A DNA stretch of 56,908 nucleotides from Miniphocaeibacter sp012841535 (GTDB lineage: Bacteria; Bacillota; Clostridia; Tissierellales; Peptoniphilaceae), in assembly GCF_049274025.1 (NCBI RefSeq), contig NZ_JBASRV010000056.1. One strand, 5' to 3'. The notes below the pieces were generated by a model. The model saw only the letters and a program-made list of their open reading frames with translations, was not told the DNA's origin and made no database searches. The stretch's first letter is position 1. Every line of letters begins with the position of its first letter. Positions 43,921 to 52,756 of this stretch are shown one piece after another. Both the position numbers and the translations under genes were made by a program.

Positions 43921-45447
43921 CTATAGTTTTTTAATAAGTGATTTACCAGTCATTTCTTTTGGTTGTTCAATATTCATAATATCTAATATAGTTGGAGCTA
44001 TATCAGATAATTTACCGTCTTCTAATTCTAAATCCTTTCTTGGAAACTCAATGAAAGGAACTTTATTTGTAGTATGTGCTGTAAATGATTCTCCTGTAAC
44101 TTTATCAATTAAATATTCACTATTACCATGATCAGCAGTAATAAATAGAGTTGTATCATTTTTTTCTATAGCTTCTAATACTTTTCCTATACATTTATCT
44201 ACAGTTTCAACAGCTTTTATAGCAGCGTCTAAAACACCTGTATGGCCGACCATATCTGTATTAGCATAATTCAAAATTATTAAGTCATATTTGTTATCAT
44301 TTATGGCTTTAACAACATTTTCAGTAACTTCAATAGCACTCATTTCCGGTTGTAAATCATAAGTTGCTACTTTTGGAGAAGGAATTAATTTCCTATCTTC
44401 TCCTGGGTTAGGTTCTTCATTACCACCATTAAAGAAAAATGTTACATGGGCATATTTTTCTGTTTCAGCAATTCTTAATTGTGATAAATTATTTTTTGAA
44501 ATTACTTCCCCTAAAGTATTTTTATGAACATCTGGTGGAAATGCAATTTTAACATTTTCTATTGTTGCATCATACTGAGTCATGCAAATATAAGTTATAT
44601 TCTTTAGAACTTTTCTTCTTTCAAATCCATCAAAGTCTTTATCTATTATTGCTCTAGTTAATTCACGAGCTCTATCTGGTCTAAAGTTAAAGAATATAAT
44701 AGAGTCGTTATCATTTATTAATCCTTGAATATTTTCGGATATTATAGTTGGAACAAGAAATTCATCGGTAACTTTATTTTCATAGGAGTCAGTAATTGTT
44801 TTAATAATATTATCTGATTTATTACCTTCTCCAAGTACTATGGAATTATAAGCTTTTTCAACTCTATCCCATCTTTTATCCCTATCCATTGCATAATATC
44901 TTCCAGCTATTGTAGCTAATTTACCAACGCCTATTTCTGCCATTTTATTTTCTAATTCAGCAATATCATTTTTAGCAGCAGTTGGAGAAACATCCCTACC
45001 ATCTAAAAAAGCATGGACGAATACATTTTCAAAATTATTTAGTTTACATAGTTCTAAAAGAGCAAATAAATGGTCCATATGGCTATGAACACCACCATGG
45101 GATACTAATCCTAATAGGTGTAAATTACTATTGTTTTTCTTAGCATTATTTATAGCGGACAATAATTGCTCATTTTCAAAGAAGCTTCTATCTTTTATAG
45201 CTTTTGTAATTTTTGTTAAATCTTGATAAACTGTTTTACCAGCTCCAATATTTAGATGTCCTACTTCAGAGTTACCCATCTGTCCTTCAGGTAATCCAAC
45301 AGCTAGACCACTTGCTTCTAAAGTTGAATGAGGATATTCATTTAGTAATTTATCAAAATTAGGAGTATTAGCTAAATTTATAGCATTACCTTCATAATTT
45401 TCTCCTATTCCCCATCCATCTAAGATCATTAACATTGTTTTTTTCAT
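43921..45447 (-). CDS. gpmI: 2,3-bisphosphoglycerate-independent phosphoglycerate mutase
   Basis: Manganese-dependent interconversion of 3- and 2-phosphoglycerate. 508 residues: MLMILDGWGIGEN at the N-terminus, phosphoserine site in GQMGNSEVGHLNIGAG (near 62), DGRDVSPTAA, and the C-terminal metal site FITADHGNSEYL. Two bases separate it from tpiA and nine from eno. Confidence 0.97.
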   Translation of the reverse strand: MKKTMLMILDGWGIGENYEGNAINLANTPNFDKLLNEYPHSTLEASGLAVGLPEGQMGNSEVGHLNIGAGKTVYQDLTKITKAIKDRSFFENEQLLSAINNAKKNNSNLHLLGLVSHGGVHSHMDHLFALLELCKLNNFENVFVHAFLDGRDVSPTAAKNDIAELENKMAEIGVGKLATIAGRYYAMDRDKRWDRVEKAYNSIVLGEGNKSDNIIKTITDSYENKVTDEFLVPTIISENIQGLINDNDSIIFFNFRPDRARELTRAIIDKDFDGFERRKVLKNITYICMTQYDATIENVKIAFPPDVHKNTLGEVISKNNLSQLRIAETEKYAHVTFFFNGGNEEPNPGEDRKLIPSPKVATYDLQPEMSAIEVTENVVKAINDNKYDLIILNYANTDMVGHTGVLDAAIKAVETVDKCIGKVLEAIEKNDTTLFITADHGNSEYLIDKVTGESFTAHTTNKVPFIEFPRKDLELEDGKLSDIAPTILDIMNIEQPKEMTGKSLIKKL

Positions 45448-45449
45448 AT

Positions 45450-46202
45450 TTACCTTCTAAAATTTACTAATGATGCATAACTATCAGCTTCTAAACTAGC
45501 TCCTCCAACTAAAGCACCATCAATATTTTCTTTTTCCATTATTTCTGTAACATTACCAGGTTTAACAGAACCACCATATTGGATTCTAACTTTGTCTGCT
45601 AATTCTTCATTATATAATTCTTTTAATAAATTTCTAATGAATTTACACATTTCTTCAGCATCGTCACTAGAAGCTGTTTTTCCAGTACCAATTGCCCAAA
45701 TAGGTTCATAAGCAATTACTACTTTTGCAATGTCATCAGCAGAAACATCTTTTAAATCATTAATTAATTGATTTCTAACTTTTTCCTCTTGCTTGTTGTT
45801 TTCTCTTTCTTCTAAAGTTTCTCCACAACATAAAATTGGATTAATATCATGTTTTAAAGCAGAAATAACTTTTTTATTAATTAAATCATCATCTTCACCG
45901 AATATTTCTCTTCTCTCTGAATGTCCTATTATTACGTATTCAATTCCCAAGTCCTTAAGCATTAAAGGTGAAACCTCACCAGTAAATGCACCAGATTCTT
46001 CAAAATACATATTTTGACATCCAACTTTTATATCTGAATCTTTTAACATATCAATAGCAGAGTATGCACTAGTAAAAGGAACAACAACTACTTTTTCTAC
46101 ATCTTTATCTAAATTTAATGAAGTAATGTCTTTTAATAAACTTATAGTTTCTGTAACAGTATTGTTCATTTTCCAGTTACCTGCAATTATTGGTTTACGC
46201 AT
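45450..46202 (-). CDS. tpiA: Triose-phosphate isomerase
   Basis: Interconverts dihydroxyacetone phosphate and glyceraldehyde 3-phosphate. 250 residues: AGNWKMN (Lys11), IIGHSERRE with catalytic His, AYEPIWAIGTGK with catalytic Glu, and YGGSVKPGN. In the operon between pgk and gpmI. Confidence 0.98.
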   Translation of the reverse strand: MRKPIIAGNWKMNNTVTETISLLKDITSLNLDKDVEKVVVVPFTSAYSAIDMLKDSDIKVGCQNMYFEESGAFTGEVSPLMLKDLGIEYVIIGHSERREIFGEDDDLINKKVISALKHDINPILCCGETLEERENNKQEEKVRNQLINDLKDVSADDIAKVVIAYEPIWAIGTGKTASSDDAEEMCKFIRNLLKELYNEELADKVRIQYGGSVKPGNVTEIMEKENIDGALVGGASLEADSYASLVNFRR

Positions 46203-46210
46203 AATTCCTC

Positions 46211-47410
46211 CTATTTATCACTAATAGCTGCAACACCTGGAAGTTCTTTTCCTTCTAAGAACTCTAAAGAAGCTCCTCCTCCAGTTGAAACATGTGTTAC
46301 TTTTTCTTTATATCCTGCTTTTTCTATTGCAGATGCAGAATCTCCTCCACCAATAATAGTTATAGCATTTGATTCTGCTAATGACTTAGCTATAGCAAAG
46401 GTACCTTTACTAAATTGTTCAACCTCAAATACTCCCATTGGCCCATTCCAAACAACTGTTTTTGATTTCTTTATTTCCTCTGAAAATTCCTCTATAGTTT
46501 TAGGCCCTATGTCAAATCCTGCAATATCATCTGAAAAATCATTAACAGAAATAATTTCTGCCTTTGCAGTATCTGTCATTTCTTTTGCTGCAACTACATC
46601 AGTTGGTAAGAATAATTTTACTCCTTTTTCTGTAGCCTTATCCATTAATTCTTTTGCTAAATCTATTTTATCTTCTTCTAATAAAGATTTACCTACATTT
46701 TTACCTTCGGCCTTTAAGAAGGTAAAGGCCATACCTCCACCAATAATTATAGAGTCTACCTTATTTAAAAGATTTTCAATAACACCAATTTTATCACTTA
46801 CTTTAGCACCACCTAAAATTGCTATAAAAGGTCTTTCTGGATTTTCTAAAGCCTTACCCATTATATCTAGTTCTTTTTCTACTAAAAACCCTACTGCAGA
46901 TGGTAATAAAGAAGATACACCAACATTAGAAGCATGTGCTCTATGGGAAGTACCAAAAGCATCATTTACATATAATTCTCCTAAACCTGCTAATTCTTTT
47001 GCAAATTCTTCTCCATTTTTTGTTTCTTCATTACGATATCTAGTGTTTTGTAGTAAAGCTACTTCCCCATCTTTTAAATTATTAACTTCATTTATAACAT
47101 TGTTGTCAACAACAACATCAGAATCTAAAAATTTAACTTCTTTATTAATAAGTTCAGATAATTTTTTAGCTACTGGGGCTAAAGAAAATTCTTTTTTAGG
47201 CTCTCCTTTTGGTCTACCTAAATGAGACATAAGAATTACCCTAGCGTTATTATCTATTAAATATTGTATAGTTGGTATTGCTGCAACAATTCTTGCATCA
47301 TCAGTAATAACACCTTCTTCAGTTTTAGACATTGGAACATTAAAATCTACTCTGACTAAAACCTTTTTTCCATTTACATCTAAATCTTTAACGGATTTTT
47401 TATTTAACAT
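46211..47410 (-). CDS. pgk: Phosphoglycerate kinase
   Basis: Transfers the phosphate of 1,3-bisphosphoglycerate to ADP. 399 residues: KVLVRVDFNVPM, LMSHLGRPKGEP, VNDAFGTSHRAHAS and the nucleotide-site GGGDSASAIEKAG. I start at the ATG at 47410 after GAGGTGA; the six extra upstream codons lie across the ribosome binding site. A hairpin between gap and pgk probably gives gap more transcript than pgk. Confidence 0.97.
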   Translation of the reverse strand: MLNKKSVKDLDVNGKKVLVRVDFNVPMSKTEEGVITDDARIVAAIPTIQYLIDNNARVILMSHLGRPKGEPKKEFSLAPVAKKLSELINKEVKFLDSDVVVDNNVINEVNNLKDGEVALLQNTRYRNEETKNGEEFAKELAGLGELYVNDAFGTSHRAHASNVGVSSLLPSAVGFLVEKELDIMGKALENPERPFIAILGGAKVSDKIGVIENLLNKVDSIIIGGGMAFTFLKAEGKNVGKSLLEEDKIDLAKELMDKATEKGVKLFLPTDVVAAKEMTDTAKAEIISVNDFSDDIAGFDIGPKTIEEFSEEIKKSKTVVWNGPMGVFEVEQFSKGTFAIAKSLAESNAITIIGGGDSASAIEKAGYKEKVTHVSTGGGASLEFLEGKELPGVAAISDK

Positions 47411-47434
47411 AGAATTCACCTCGTTCATTCTTTA

Positions 47435-47463
47435 AATAAGCCCAGTCAAAGACTGGGCTTATT
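47435..47463 (-). other. Intercistronic hairpin between gap and pgk
   Basis: A perfect 13-bp stem AATAAGCCCAGTC/GACTGGGCTTATT with loop AAA. The minus strand continues TAAAGAATG, so the U-tract is weak. It may protect the gap mRNA 3' end or partly terminate, favouring gap over the downstream glycolytic genes. Confidence 0.75.
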
Positions 47464-47477
47464 AATTTATTATATAA

Positions 47478-48476
47478 CTATTTTGTAGCAACTAATTTAG
47501 CTAAATCTACAACTCTTTGAGAATATCCCCACTCATTATCATACCAAGAAACAACTTTTACAAAATTACCATCTATAACTGTTGTTAAATCAGCATCAAA
47601 TATTGAAGATCTTGGATCTCCTTGGAAATCTATAGAAACTAGTTTTTCATCAGAGTATCCTAAAATGCCTTTCATTTCGTTATTAGCAGCATTTTTAATA
47701 GCGTTGTTTACATCTTCTTTAGTAACATCTTTATCTAATTCAACAGTCAAGTCTGTTAAAGATACTGTAGGGGTTGGAACTCTTACTGCAAATCCATTTA
47801 GTTTACCTTCTAATTGTGGTAATACTAATGCAACTGCTTTTGCAGCACCAGTAGTAGTTGGAACCATACTTAAAGCAGCAGCTCTAGCTCTTCTAATATC
47901 TCTATGCTTATTATCATGTAGATTTTGATCTCCTGTATAAGCATGAATAGTAGTCATTAAACCTCTTTTTATACCAAAGTTTTCATCTAAAACTTTAGCC
48001 ATAGGTGCTAAACAGTTAGTTGTACAAGAAGCATTTGAAATAATATTATCATTTTCAGGATCGTAAGTTTCTTCATTTACACCCATAACAATAGTTTTTA
48101 TTCCTTTACCAGGAGCTGTTAATATAACTTTTTTAGCACCTGCTTGAATATGCTTACCTAGGCCTGCTTCATCTTTAAATGCACCTGTAGAGTCTATTAC
48201 TAATTCTACTCCTAATTCTTTCCATGGTAAATTAGCTGGATCTCTATCATTTACAATTTTTACTGTTTTACCATTAATTACAAATGAATCTCCTGCAACT
48301 TCAACAGTACCATTGAATTTTCCATATAATGAATCATATTTAAATAAGTGAGCCATTGTATCAATATCTGTACTAAAGTTTATAGCTACTAATTCTAAAT
48401 CTTTTTCATCTCTTTCAAAAATTTGTCTTACTACATCTCTACCAATTCTACCAAAACCATTTACTGCTACTTTCAT
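47478..48476 (-). CDS. gap: Glyceraldehyde-3-phosphate dehydrogenase
   Basis: Oxidative phosphorylation of glyceraldehyde 3-phosphate. 332 residues: NGFGRIGRDVV Rossmann motif, catalytic Cys151 in SNASCTTNCLAPM and His178 in TTIHAYTGDQ. The segment after the second beta strand reads INFSTD, so the Asp that normally selects NAD is Phe34; the later Leu-Pro pair is Asn-Lys (189-190). Cofactor preference may differ from classical NAD-dependent enzymes. First catalytic gene after cggR, 18 bases downstream. Confidence 0.96.
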   Translation of the reverse strand: MKVAVNGFGRIGRDVVRQIFERDEKDLELVAINFSTDIDTMAHLFKYDSLYGKFNGTVEVAGDSFVINGKTVKIVNDRDPANLPWKELGVELVIDSTGAFKDEAGLGKHIQAGAKKVILTAPGKGIKTIVMGVNEETYDPENDNIISNASCTTNCLAPMAKVLDENFGIKRGLMTTIHAYTGDQNLHDNKHRDIRRARAAALSMVPTTTGAAKAVALVLPQLEGKLNGFAVRVPTPTVSLTDLTVELDKDVTKEDVNNAIKNAANNEMKGILGYSDEKLVSIDFQGDPRSSIFDADLTTVIDGNFVKVVSWYDNEWGYSQRVVDLAKLVATK

Positions 48477-48494
48477 TAAATTTCCTCCTTAAAT

Positions 48495-49520
48495 TTAGAT
48501 ATTGCTATCTTTTAATTCAATTATTTTTTTTGCACATTCTTCAGTAATTATTAAAGTAATATCTTTCCTTACTTCAGAAATAGCAATTATCGCCTTTTCT
48601 TTTTCATCATCACCAGCTATGGCAATAACATCCTTAACATTTAGAAATTGTTCCAAACTTATTCCTATAGACTTAGATTTTAATACTATATTCCCATTTA
48701 TATCAAAATAATTTCCAAATGCTTCTGCAACCGCATTATTTTCTATTAACAGATTTTTTTCCTTTTCAGATAATAAACGACGATTTGCCATTTTAAGGGC
48801 ATCTCCAATACCAAAAACAAATAAATCTAAATGATTGATTAAATTTAATGTTTTTTGAACTTCTGGTAATTTAGAAATATCCTTTAAGTTATCTAAATCA
48901 AAATCATCTGGTAAATAAAAGTTTGCGTATTTTGAATTTAGTTTTTCTGCTAGTTTTACAGCTAGGATATTGGCTTGGTTCTTTACTGACCCCATTAAGC
49001 TCCCTCTTACTGGAACTATTACAATATCTGAAAAACTTTTATTTGTTTGTATATTTTCAATGGTTTGTCCAATAGTTGAACCACCAGTTATACCAATTAT
49101 CATATTGTTTTTTATATTCTTCAAAAAGTAATTACTTGACACTTTAGCCAGTTCAAGTCTGCCGTTTGATTCATAAATACTACCTTGGGAAATAATAACT
49201 TTTTTTATTCCAAGTAAGTTTTTGATTTTTTGACTTAATTCTTCATGACTATATAAATCCTTTATAAAATCAGATGCTTCATCTAGTACGGCAATACCTT
49301 CTTTTGTAATATTCATACCCACTTGCTCTATTATTATTAAATTCATTTGAAAAAGTTTTTCTGTTTCATTACGAATTAATCTTTCATTTAAATTTAAAAT
49401 ATTAGATAGTTTTCTTCTGCCGATATTATTATTCATTTTAATTTCATTTAGAATATTATATCGTTGTAGCATTTTTTCCTTATAATCGGGGTATAGAATA
49501 TCGATTATATTTTTATTCAT
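48495..49520 (-). CDS. cggR: Central glycolytic genes regulator CggR (SorC family)
   Basis: Represses the gap operon until fructose 1,6-bisphosphate builds up. 341 residues: an N-terminal winged helix (about 1-80) with GRRKLSNILNLNERLIRNE, then the SorC sugar-binding domain with GITGGSTIGQT and the phosphate-site segment GIGDALKMANRR. The ATG at 49520 gives the normal CggR length; an in-frame TTG at 49553 would extend it by 11 residues, through the probable operator. It begins the operon and an inverted repeat lies at its 5' end. Confidence 0.95.
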   Translation of the reverse strand: MNKNIIDILYPDYKEKMLQRYNILNEIKMNNNIGRRKLSNILNLNERLIRNETEKLFQMNLIIIEQVGMNITKEGIAVLDEASDFIKDLYSHEELSQKIKNLLGIKKVIISQGSIYESNGRLELAKVSSNYFLKNIKNNMIIGITGGSTIGQTIENIQTNKSFSDIVIVPVRGSLMGSVKNQANILAVKLAEKLNSKYANFYLPDDFDLDNLKDISKLPEVQKTLNLINHLDLFVFGIGDALKMANRRLLSEKEKNLLIENNAVAEAFGNYFDINGNIVLKSKSIGISLEQFLNVKDVIAIAGDDEKEKAIIAISEVRKDITLIITEECAKKIIELKDSNI

Positions 49521-49535
49521 AGGCACCACTCTTTT

Positions 49536-49553
49536 TTGTCCCATAAGGGACAA
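49536..49553. promoter_or_regulatory. Probable CggR operator
   Basis: TTGTCCC-ATAA-GGGACAA, a perfect 7-bp inverted repeat at 49536-49553. The GGGAC core resembles the CggR half-site described for Bacillus subtilis. It lies about 15 bases after the -10, where a bound repressor would block transcription. Confidence 0.65.
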
Positions 49554-49567
49554 TTTCGTTTATATAG

Positions 49568-49596
49568 ATAATACTACAATTTACAAATAAATGCAA
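49568..49596 (-). promoter_or_regulatory. cggR-gap operon promoter
   Basis: TTGCAT (49596-49591), 17-base spacer, TATTAT (49573-49568) on the minus strand. Confidence 0.6.
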
Positions 49597-49603
49597 TAAA
49601 AAA

Positions 49604-49625
49604 AGCCAAGATAATTTTCTTGGCT
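49604..49625 (-). terminator. Terminator of trmL-nth-nfo
   Basis: AGCCAAGA/TCTTGGCT stem at the end of trmL, followed on the minus strand by TTTTTTTATTG, which runs into the cggR -35 region. Confidence 0.8.
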
Positions 49626-50088
49626 ATATTAAATCTAAAAAATTATTTTGTTTTAAGGCTTCAAATAAAATAATATTAACGCTATTGGCTAGATTTAATG
49701 ATCTTTTTAAATCTTTTATCATTGGTATACGAATACAATTATTTCTATTTGAATTTAAAATTGATTCAGGAATTCCGGCAGATTCCTTTCCAAACATAAT
49801 ATAATCACCATCTTTAAATTTAGCCTCTGCATATGTTTTGTTTGTTTTAGTAGTTGCGTAATATATATTTATATTTTGATTCTTATTTAAAAAATCTTCA
49901 TAGTTATCATAAATTTCTATATTAACGTCTTTCCAATAATCAAGTCCAGTTCTTCTTAAGGTCTTATCATCCATTTTAAAATAGAAAGGCCTTATAAGAT
50001 GAAGTTTTGAATTTGTTAAAAGACAAGTTCTTCCTATATTACCTGTATTTGCTGGTTTTTCAGGTTCTAATAAAACTATATTAAACAT
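49624..50088 (-). CDS. trmL: tRNA (cytidine/uridine-2'-O-)-methyltransferase TrmL
   Basis: SPOUT enzyme that methylates the wobble-position ribose of leucine tRNAs. 154 residues: VLLEPEKPANTGNIGRTCLLT, MFGKESAGIPESIL and CIRIPMIKDLKRSLNLANSV-type knot motifs. The length fits TrmL rather than the longer SpoU proteins. It is the last gene after nfo-nth. Confidence 0.92.
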   Translation of the reverse strand: MFNIVLLEPEKPANTGNIGRTCLLTNSKLHLIRPFYFKMDDKTLRRTGLDYWKDVNIEIYDNYEDFLNKNQNINIYYATTKTNKTYAEAKFKDGDYIMFGKESAGIPESILNSNRNNCIRIPMIKDLKRSLNLANSVNIILFEALKQNNFLDLI

Positions 50089-50102
50089 AATATCTCCTAA
50101 AC

Positions 50103-50744
50103 TTATTTTTTATTATAGTATAAACAACAGTTTTGAACACTGCATATCTCACAAGCAGGATTTCTAGCTTTACAAACCCTTCGCCCATGAAAAATTAAAA
50201 CATGATGACTTTTGCTCCACCTGTCTTTTTTTATTCTCCTGCGTAATTGTTTTTCAGTTTTTTCTACATTATCTGCATTGGCAATTCCTATTCTATTAGA
50301 AACTCTAAAAACATGAGTATCTACTGCTATACTAGGAATATTAAAAGCATTAGATAGAACTACATTTGCTGTTTTTCTACCTACACCTGGTAGTTCTATT
50401 AACTTTTCCATAGTTGCAGGTACTTTTGAATTATAGTTTTCTATTAAGATTCTTGAAGTACTTAAAATATTTGCACTTTTAGTTTTATAAAAACCACAGC
50501 TTTTAATTTTTTTACCTAACTCCTCAGTAGATAATTCTACCATTTTTTCAGGTGTATTATATTCTTTAAATAGAACATCAGTGGTTTTATTTACTTGAAC
50601 ATCTGTACACTGGGCAGATAAAATTGTAGCAACTAATAATTCATACGGTGTAGAAAAGTTTAATTCCGCTTTCGCATCGGGATAATCCTTTTCTAAAATA
50701 TCCAATACTTTATCTATTTCTATTATTTTTAAATGTTTACTCAT
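50103..50744 (-). CDS. nth: Endonuclease III (DNA glycosylase/AP lyase)
   Basis: Removes oxidised pyrimidines and nicks the resulting abasic site. 213 residues: helix-hairpin-helix ELPGVGRKTANVVL with catalytic Lys, catalytic Asp in AVDTHVFRVSNR, and a C-terminal [4Fe-4S] motif C-x6-C-x2-C-x5-C in CKARNPACEICSVQNCC. It lies two bases after nfo, so two base-excision repair enzymes are co-expressed. Confidence 0.97.
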   Translation of the reverse strand: MSKHLKIIEIDKVLDILEKDYPDAKAELNFSTPYELLVATILSAQCTDVQVNKTTDVLFKEYNTPEKMVELSTEELGKKIKSCGFYKTKSANILSTSRILIENYNSKVPATMEKLIELPGVGRKTANVVLSNAFNIPSIAVDTHVFRVSNRIGIANADNVEKTEKQLRRRIKKDRWSKSHHVLIFHGRRVCKARNPACEICSVQNCCLYYNKK

Positions 50745-50746
50745 AT

Positions 50747-51571
50747 CTATTCCTTTAAACTATATAATAATTCAATTTCCTCTTTATATCCCTCTAAATC
50801 ATTAGGTGTTTCTAATATTATAGGTATATTTGTAAAATAATCATAATTAATAAAACTTTTAAAGGTATCAATACCTAGTGAACCTAGTCCAATTTTCTCA
50901 TGTCTATCTTTTCGTGAATTAAATTCAGTTTTACTATCATTAAAATGTAAAATTTTAATATTATTAATACCTATTATATTATCAAATTCTTCCATAACAT
51001 ATGAAAACTTATTTTTTATATTATAACCTGCACTGAATATATGACATGTATCCATACAAATTCCAACTTTTTTATAATTTAAATTATCCATAATATATTT
51101 TAATTGTTTAAAATCATATCCTAATTCTGTACCTTTTCCAGACATAGTTTCTAAACAAAGAGTAAATTTATAGTCTTCATCTAGTATAGAATTTAATCCT
51201 TCTATAATGAAATCCAAACCTGTTTTCTCACCTTGCCCAACATGGGAACCAGGATGAAAAACATAATTTTCTACTCCTAGTTTTTTAATTCTTTCAAAAT
51301 CATCTTTCATTAATTCAATACTATTATTTCTTACAGATTCTTTATTTGATGCTAAATTCATAGTGTATGCCCCATGACAAACTACTGGGCCAAAATTATA
51401 TTTGTTGAGACCTTCATTGAATTTAGAAATTTCATCATTTTTTATTTTTCTAGATTTTGAGCCTCTTGGATTCCTAGGAAAAAACTGGAAAGTATTTGCC
51501 TTATATTTAATTGATTCATTAATTGCATAATGAAATCCCTTACTAGTCGTTATATGAAATCCTATTTTCAT
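50747..51571 (-). CDS. nfo: Endonuclease IV (AP endonuclease)
   Basis: Cleaves 5' of abasic sites using three zinc ions. 274 residues, AP2 TIM barrel: CHGAYTMNLAS, YVFHPGSHVGQG, LCLETMSGKGTELG, GICMDTCHIFSAGY, ILHFNDSKTEFNSRKDRH and IILETPND carry the metal ligands. First gene of nfo-nth-trmL; an extended -10 promoter is at 51589-51597. Confidence 0.97.
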   Translation of the reverse strand: MKIGFHITTSKGFHYAINESIKYKANTFQFFPRNPRGSKSRKIKNDEISKFNEGLNKYNFGPVVCHGAYTMNLASNKESVRNNSIELMKDDFERIKKLGVENYVFHPGSHVGQGEKTGLDFIIEGLNSILDEDYKFTLCLETMSGKGTELGYDFKQLKYIMDNLNYKKVGICMDTCHIFSAGYNIKNKFSYVMEEFDNIIGINNIKILHFNDSKTEFNSRKDRHEKIGLGSLGIDTFKSFINYDYFTNIPIILETPNDLEGYKEEIELLYSLKE

Positions 51572-51588
51572 AAAATTACCCCTAAATT

Positions 51589-51597
51589 ATTATAGCA
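51589..51597 (-). promoter_or_regulatory. nfo promoter (extended -10)
   Basis: TGCTATAAT on the minus strand, about 20 bases before the nfo start; it faces away from the rodA promoter. Confidence 0.55.
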
Positions 51598-51624
51598 TAA
51601 AGTTAGTTAATAATATTTCATCTA

Positions 51625-51633
51625 TGATATAAT
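51625..51633 (+). promoter_or_regulatory. rodA promoter (extended -10)
   Basis: TGATATAAT on the plus strand, 16 bases before the rodA start, with an AAGGTGAT ribosome binding site in between. The -35 region is poor. Confidence 0.55.
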
Positions 51634-51649
51634 AATCGAAGGTGATTAG

Positions 51650-52756
51650 ATGTTTAATTTACGAAAGAAAAATTTAGGAAAATTAGATAAAAAATTAGTT
51701 ATAATACTATTAGCCTTATTAGCTTTTGGACTAGTGGTTTTATTTAGTGCAACTAGAAGCCTAGGGAATAAAACTATTTTAGCACAAGTCATTGCAACTA
51801 TATTAGGCTTAATATCAATAGTATTTATTTTATTAATAGATACTGATTTCTTAAAACAAAATTATATGAAGATTTATATTGTTAGTATTGCCTTATTAGT
51901 TTTAGTTCTACTAATAGGTACTGGTAGAGAACAGTGGGGTTCTAATAGTTGGATTGTATTGGGACCAATTAGATTTCAACCTGCTGAAATTGTAAAAATC
52001 GGATTTATAATTTCGTTTTCTAGATTTATAGAAATAAATATTAAGACTATAAATCATCCTAAAACCCTATTAAAAATTATAATTTTTGCCCTAATACCAG
52101 TAATATTAATCTTATTACAGCCTGATGCTGGGACTGCTATGGTTTTTATTTTTATTATTGTTATAATGTTATTTTCCGCTGGTGTAAAGATGAAATATTT
52201 TTTTATGGCTCTAGGATTAGGTATTGTGTCCTTACCTTTTATATATTTATCACTAGAAGATTTTCAAAAAAAGAGAATTTTAACTTTTCTTAATCCAGAA
52301 CATGATGTTTCAGACTCAAGTTACCAAGCCATACAAGGAAAAATTGCTATAGGATCTGGAAAGTTTTTTGGTAAAGGATTTTTAAAAGGAACACAAAGCC
52401 AATTTAATTTTATACCAGAAAAACAAACGGACTATATATTCCCTGTTTTAGTAGAAGAATTTGGTTTTTTAGGCGGAGGTTTACTTATAGCTTTGTATTG
52501 TGGACTATTATATAGATTTGTTGTATTAGCAAAAAATAGCAATCAAGTTTTTACCAGATTAGTCATTATGGGATTTGCTGCTATGTTTCTGTTTCATATA
52601 TTTGAAAATATAGGAATGACTTTGGGAATTATGCCAGTTACAGGTATTCCATTACCATTTTTTAGTTATGGAGGTACATTCCAATTAATTAATCTTATTT
52701 CAATAGGTATAATTCTTTCTGTGTCAATTCAAAAAGAGGCCTTGTCATTTGAATAA
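51650..52756 (+). CDS. rodA: Peptidoglycan glycosyltransferase RodA (SEDS family)
   Basis: Membrane polymerase of lipid II in cell-wall elongation. 368 residues, about ten membrane segments. SEDS motifs: LFSATRSLG, WIVLGPIRFQPAEIVKIG, LLQPDAGTAMVF with the essential Asp, GTQSQFNFIPEKQTDYIFPV and VTGIPLPFFSYGGT. The GPIRFQPAE and FIPEKQTD segments favour RodA over FtsW. It starts rodA-mpg-luxS, a unit in which every junction overlaps by eight bases. Confidence 0.92.
   Translation: MFNLRKKNLGKLDKKLVIILLALLAFGLVVLFSATRSLGNKTILAQVIATILGLISIVFILLIDTDFLKQNYMKIYIVSIALLVLVLLIGTGREQWGSNSWIVLGPIRFQPAEIVKIGFIISFSRFIEINIKTINHPKTLLKIIIFALIPVILILLQPDAGTAMVFIFIIVIMLFSAGVKMKYFFMALGLGIVSLPFIYLSLEDFQKKRILTFLNPEHDVSDSSYQAIQGKIAIGSGKFFGKGFLKGTQSQFNFIPEKQTDYIFPVLVEEFGFLGGGLLIALYCGLLYRFVVLAKNSNQVFTRLVIMGFAAMFLFHIFENIGMTLGIMPVTGIPLPFFSYGGTFQLINLISIGIILSVSIQKEALSFE

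Noticed and set aside
46509..47225. A 238-residue open frame on the plus strand inside pgk
   Set aside because: Antisense shadow of pgk: low-complexity Ser/Phe/Leu composition, no ribosome binding site, and pgk is unambiguous in the other strand. The other long antisense frames (in nusA, pnp-infB region, dnaJ, dnaK, comEC, lepA) were dropped for the same reason.
49521..49553. Upstream TTG start of cggR adding 11 residues
   Set aside because: It runs through the palindromic operator and has no ribosome binding site; the ATG at 49520 gives the family length.
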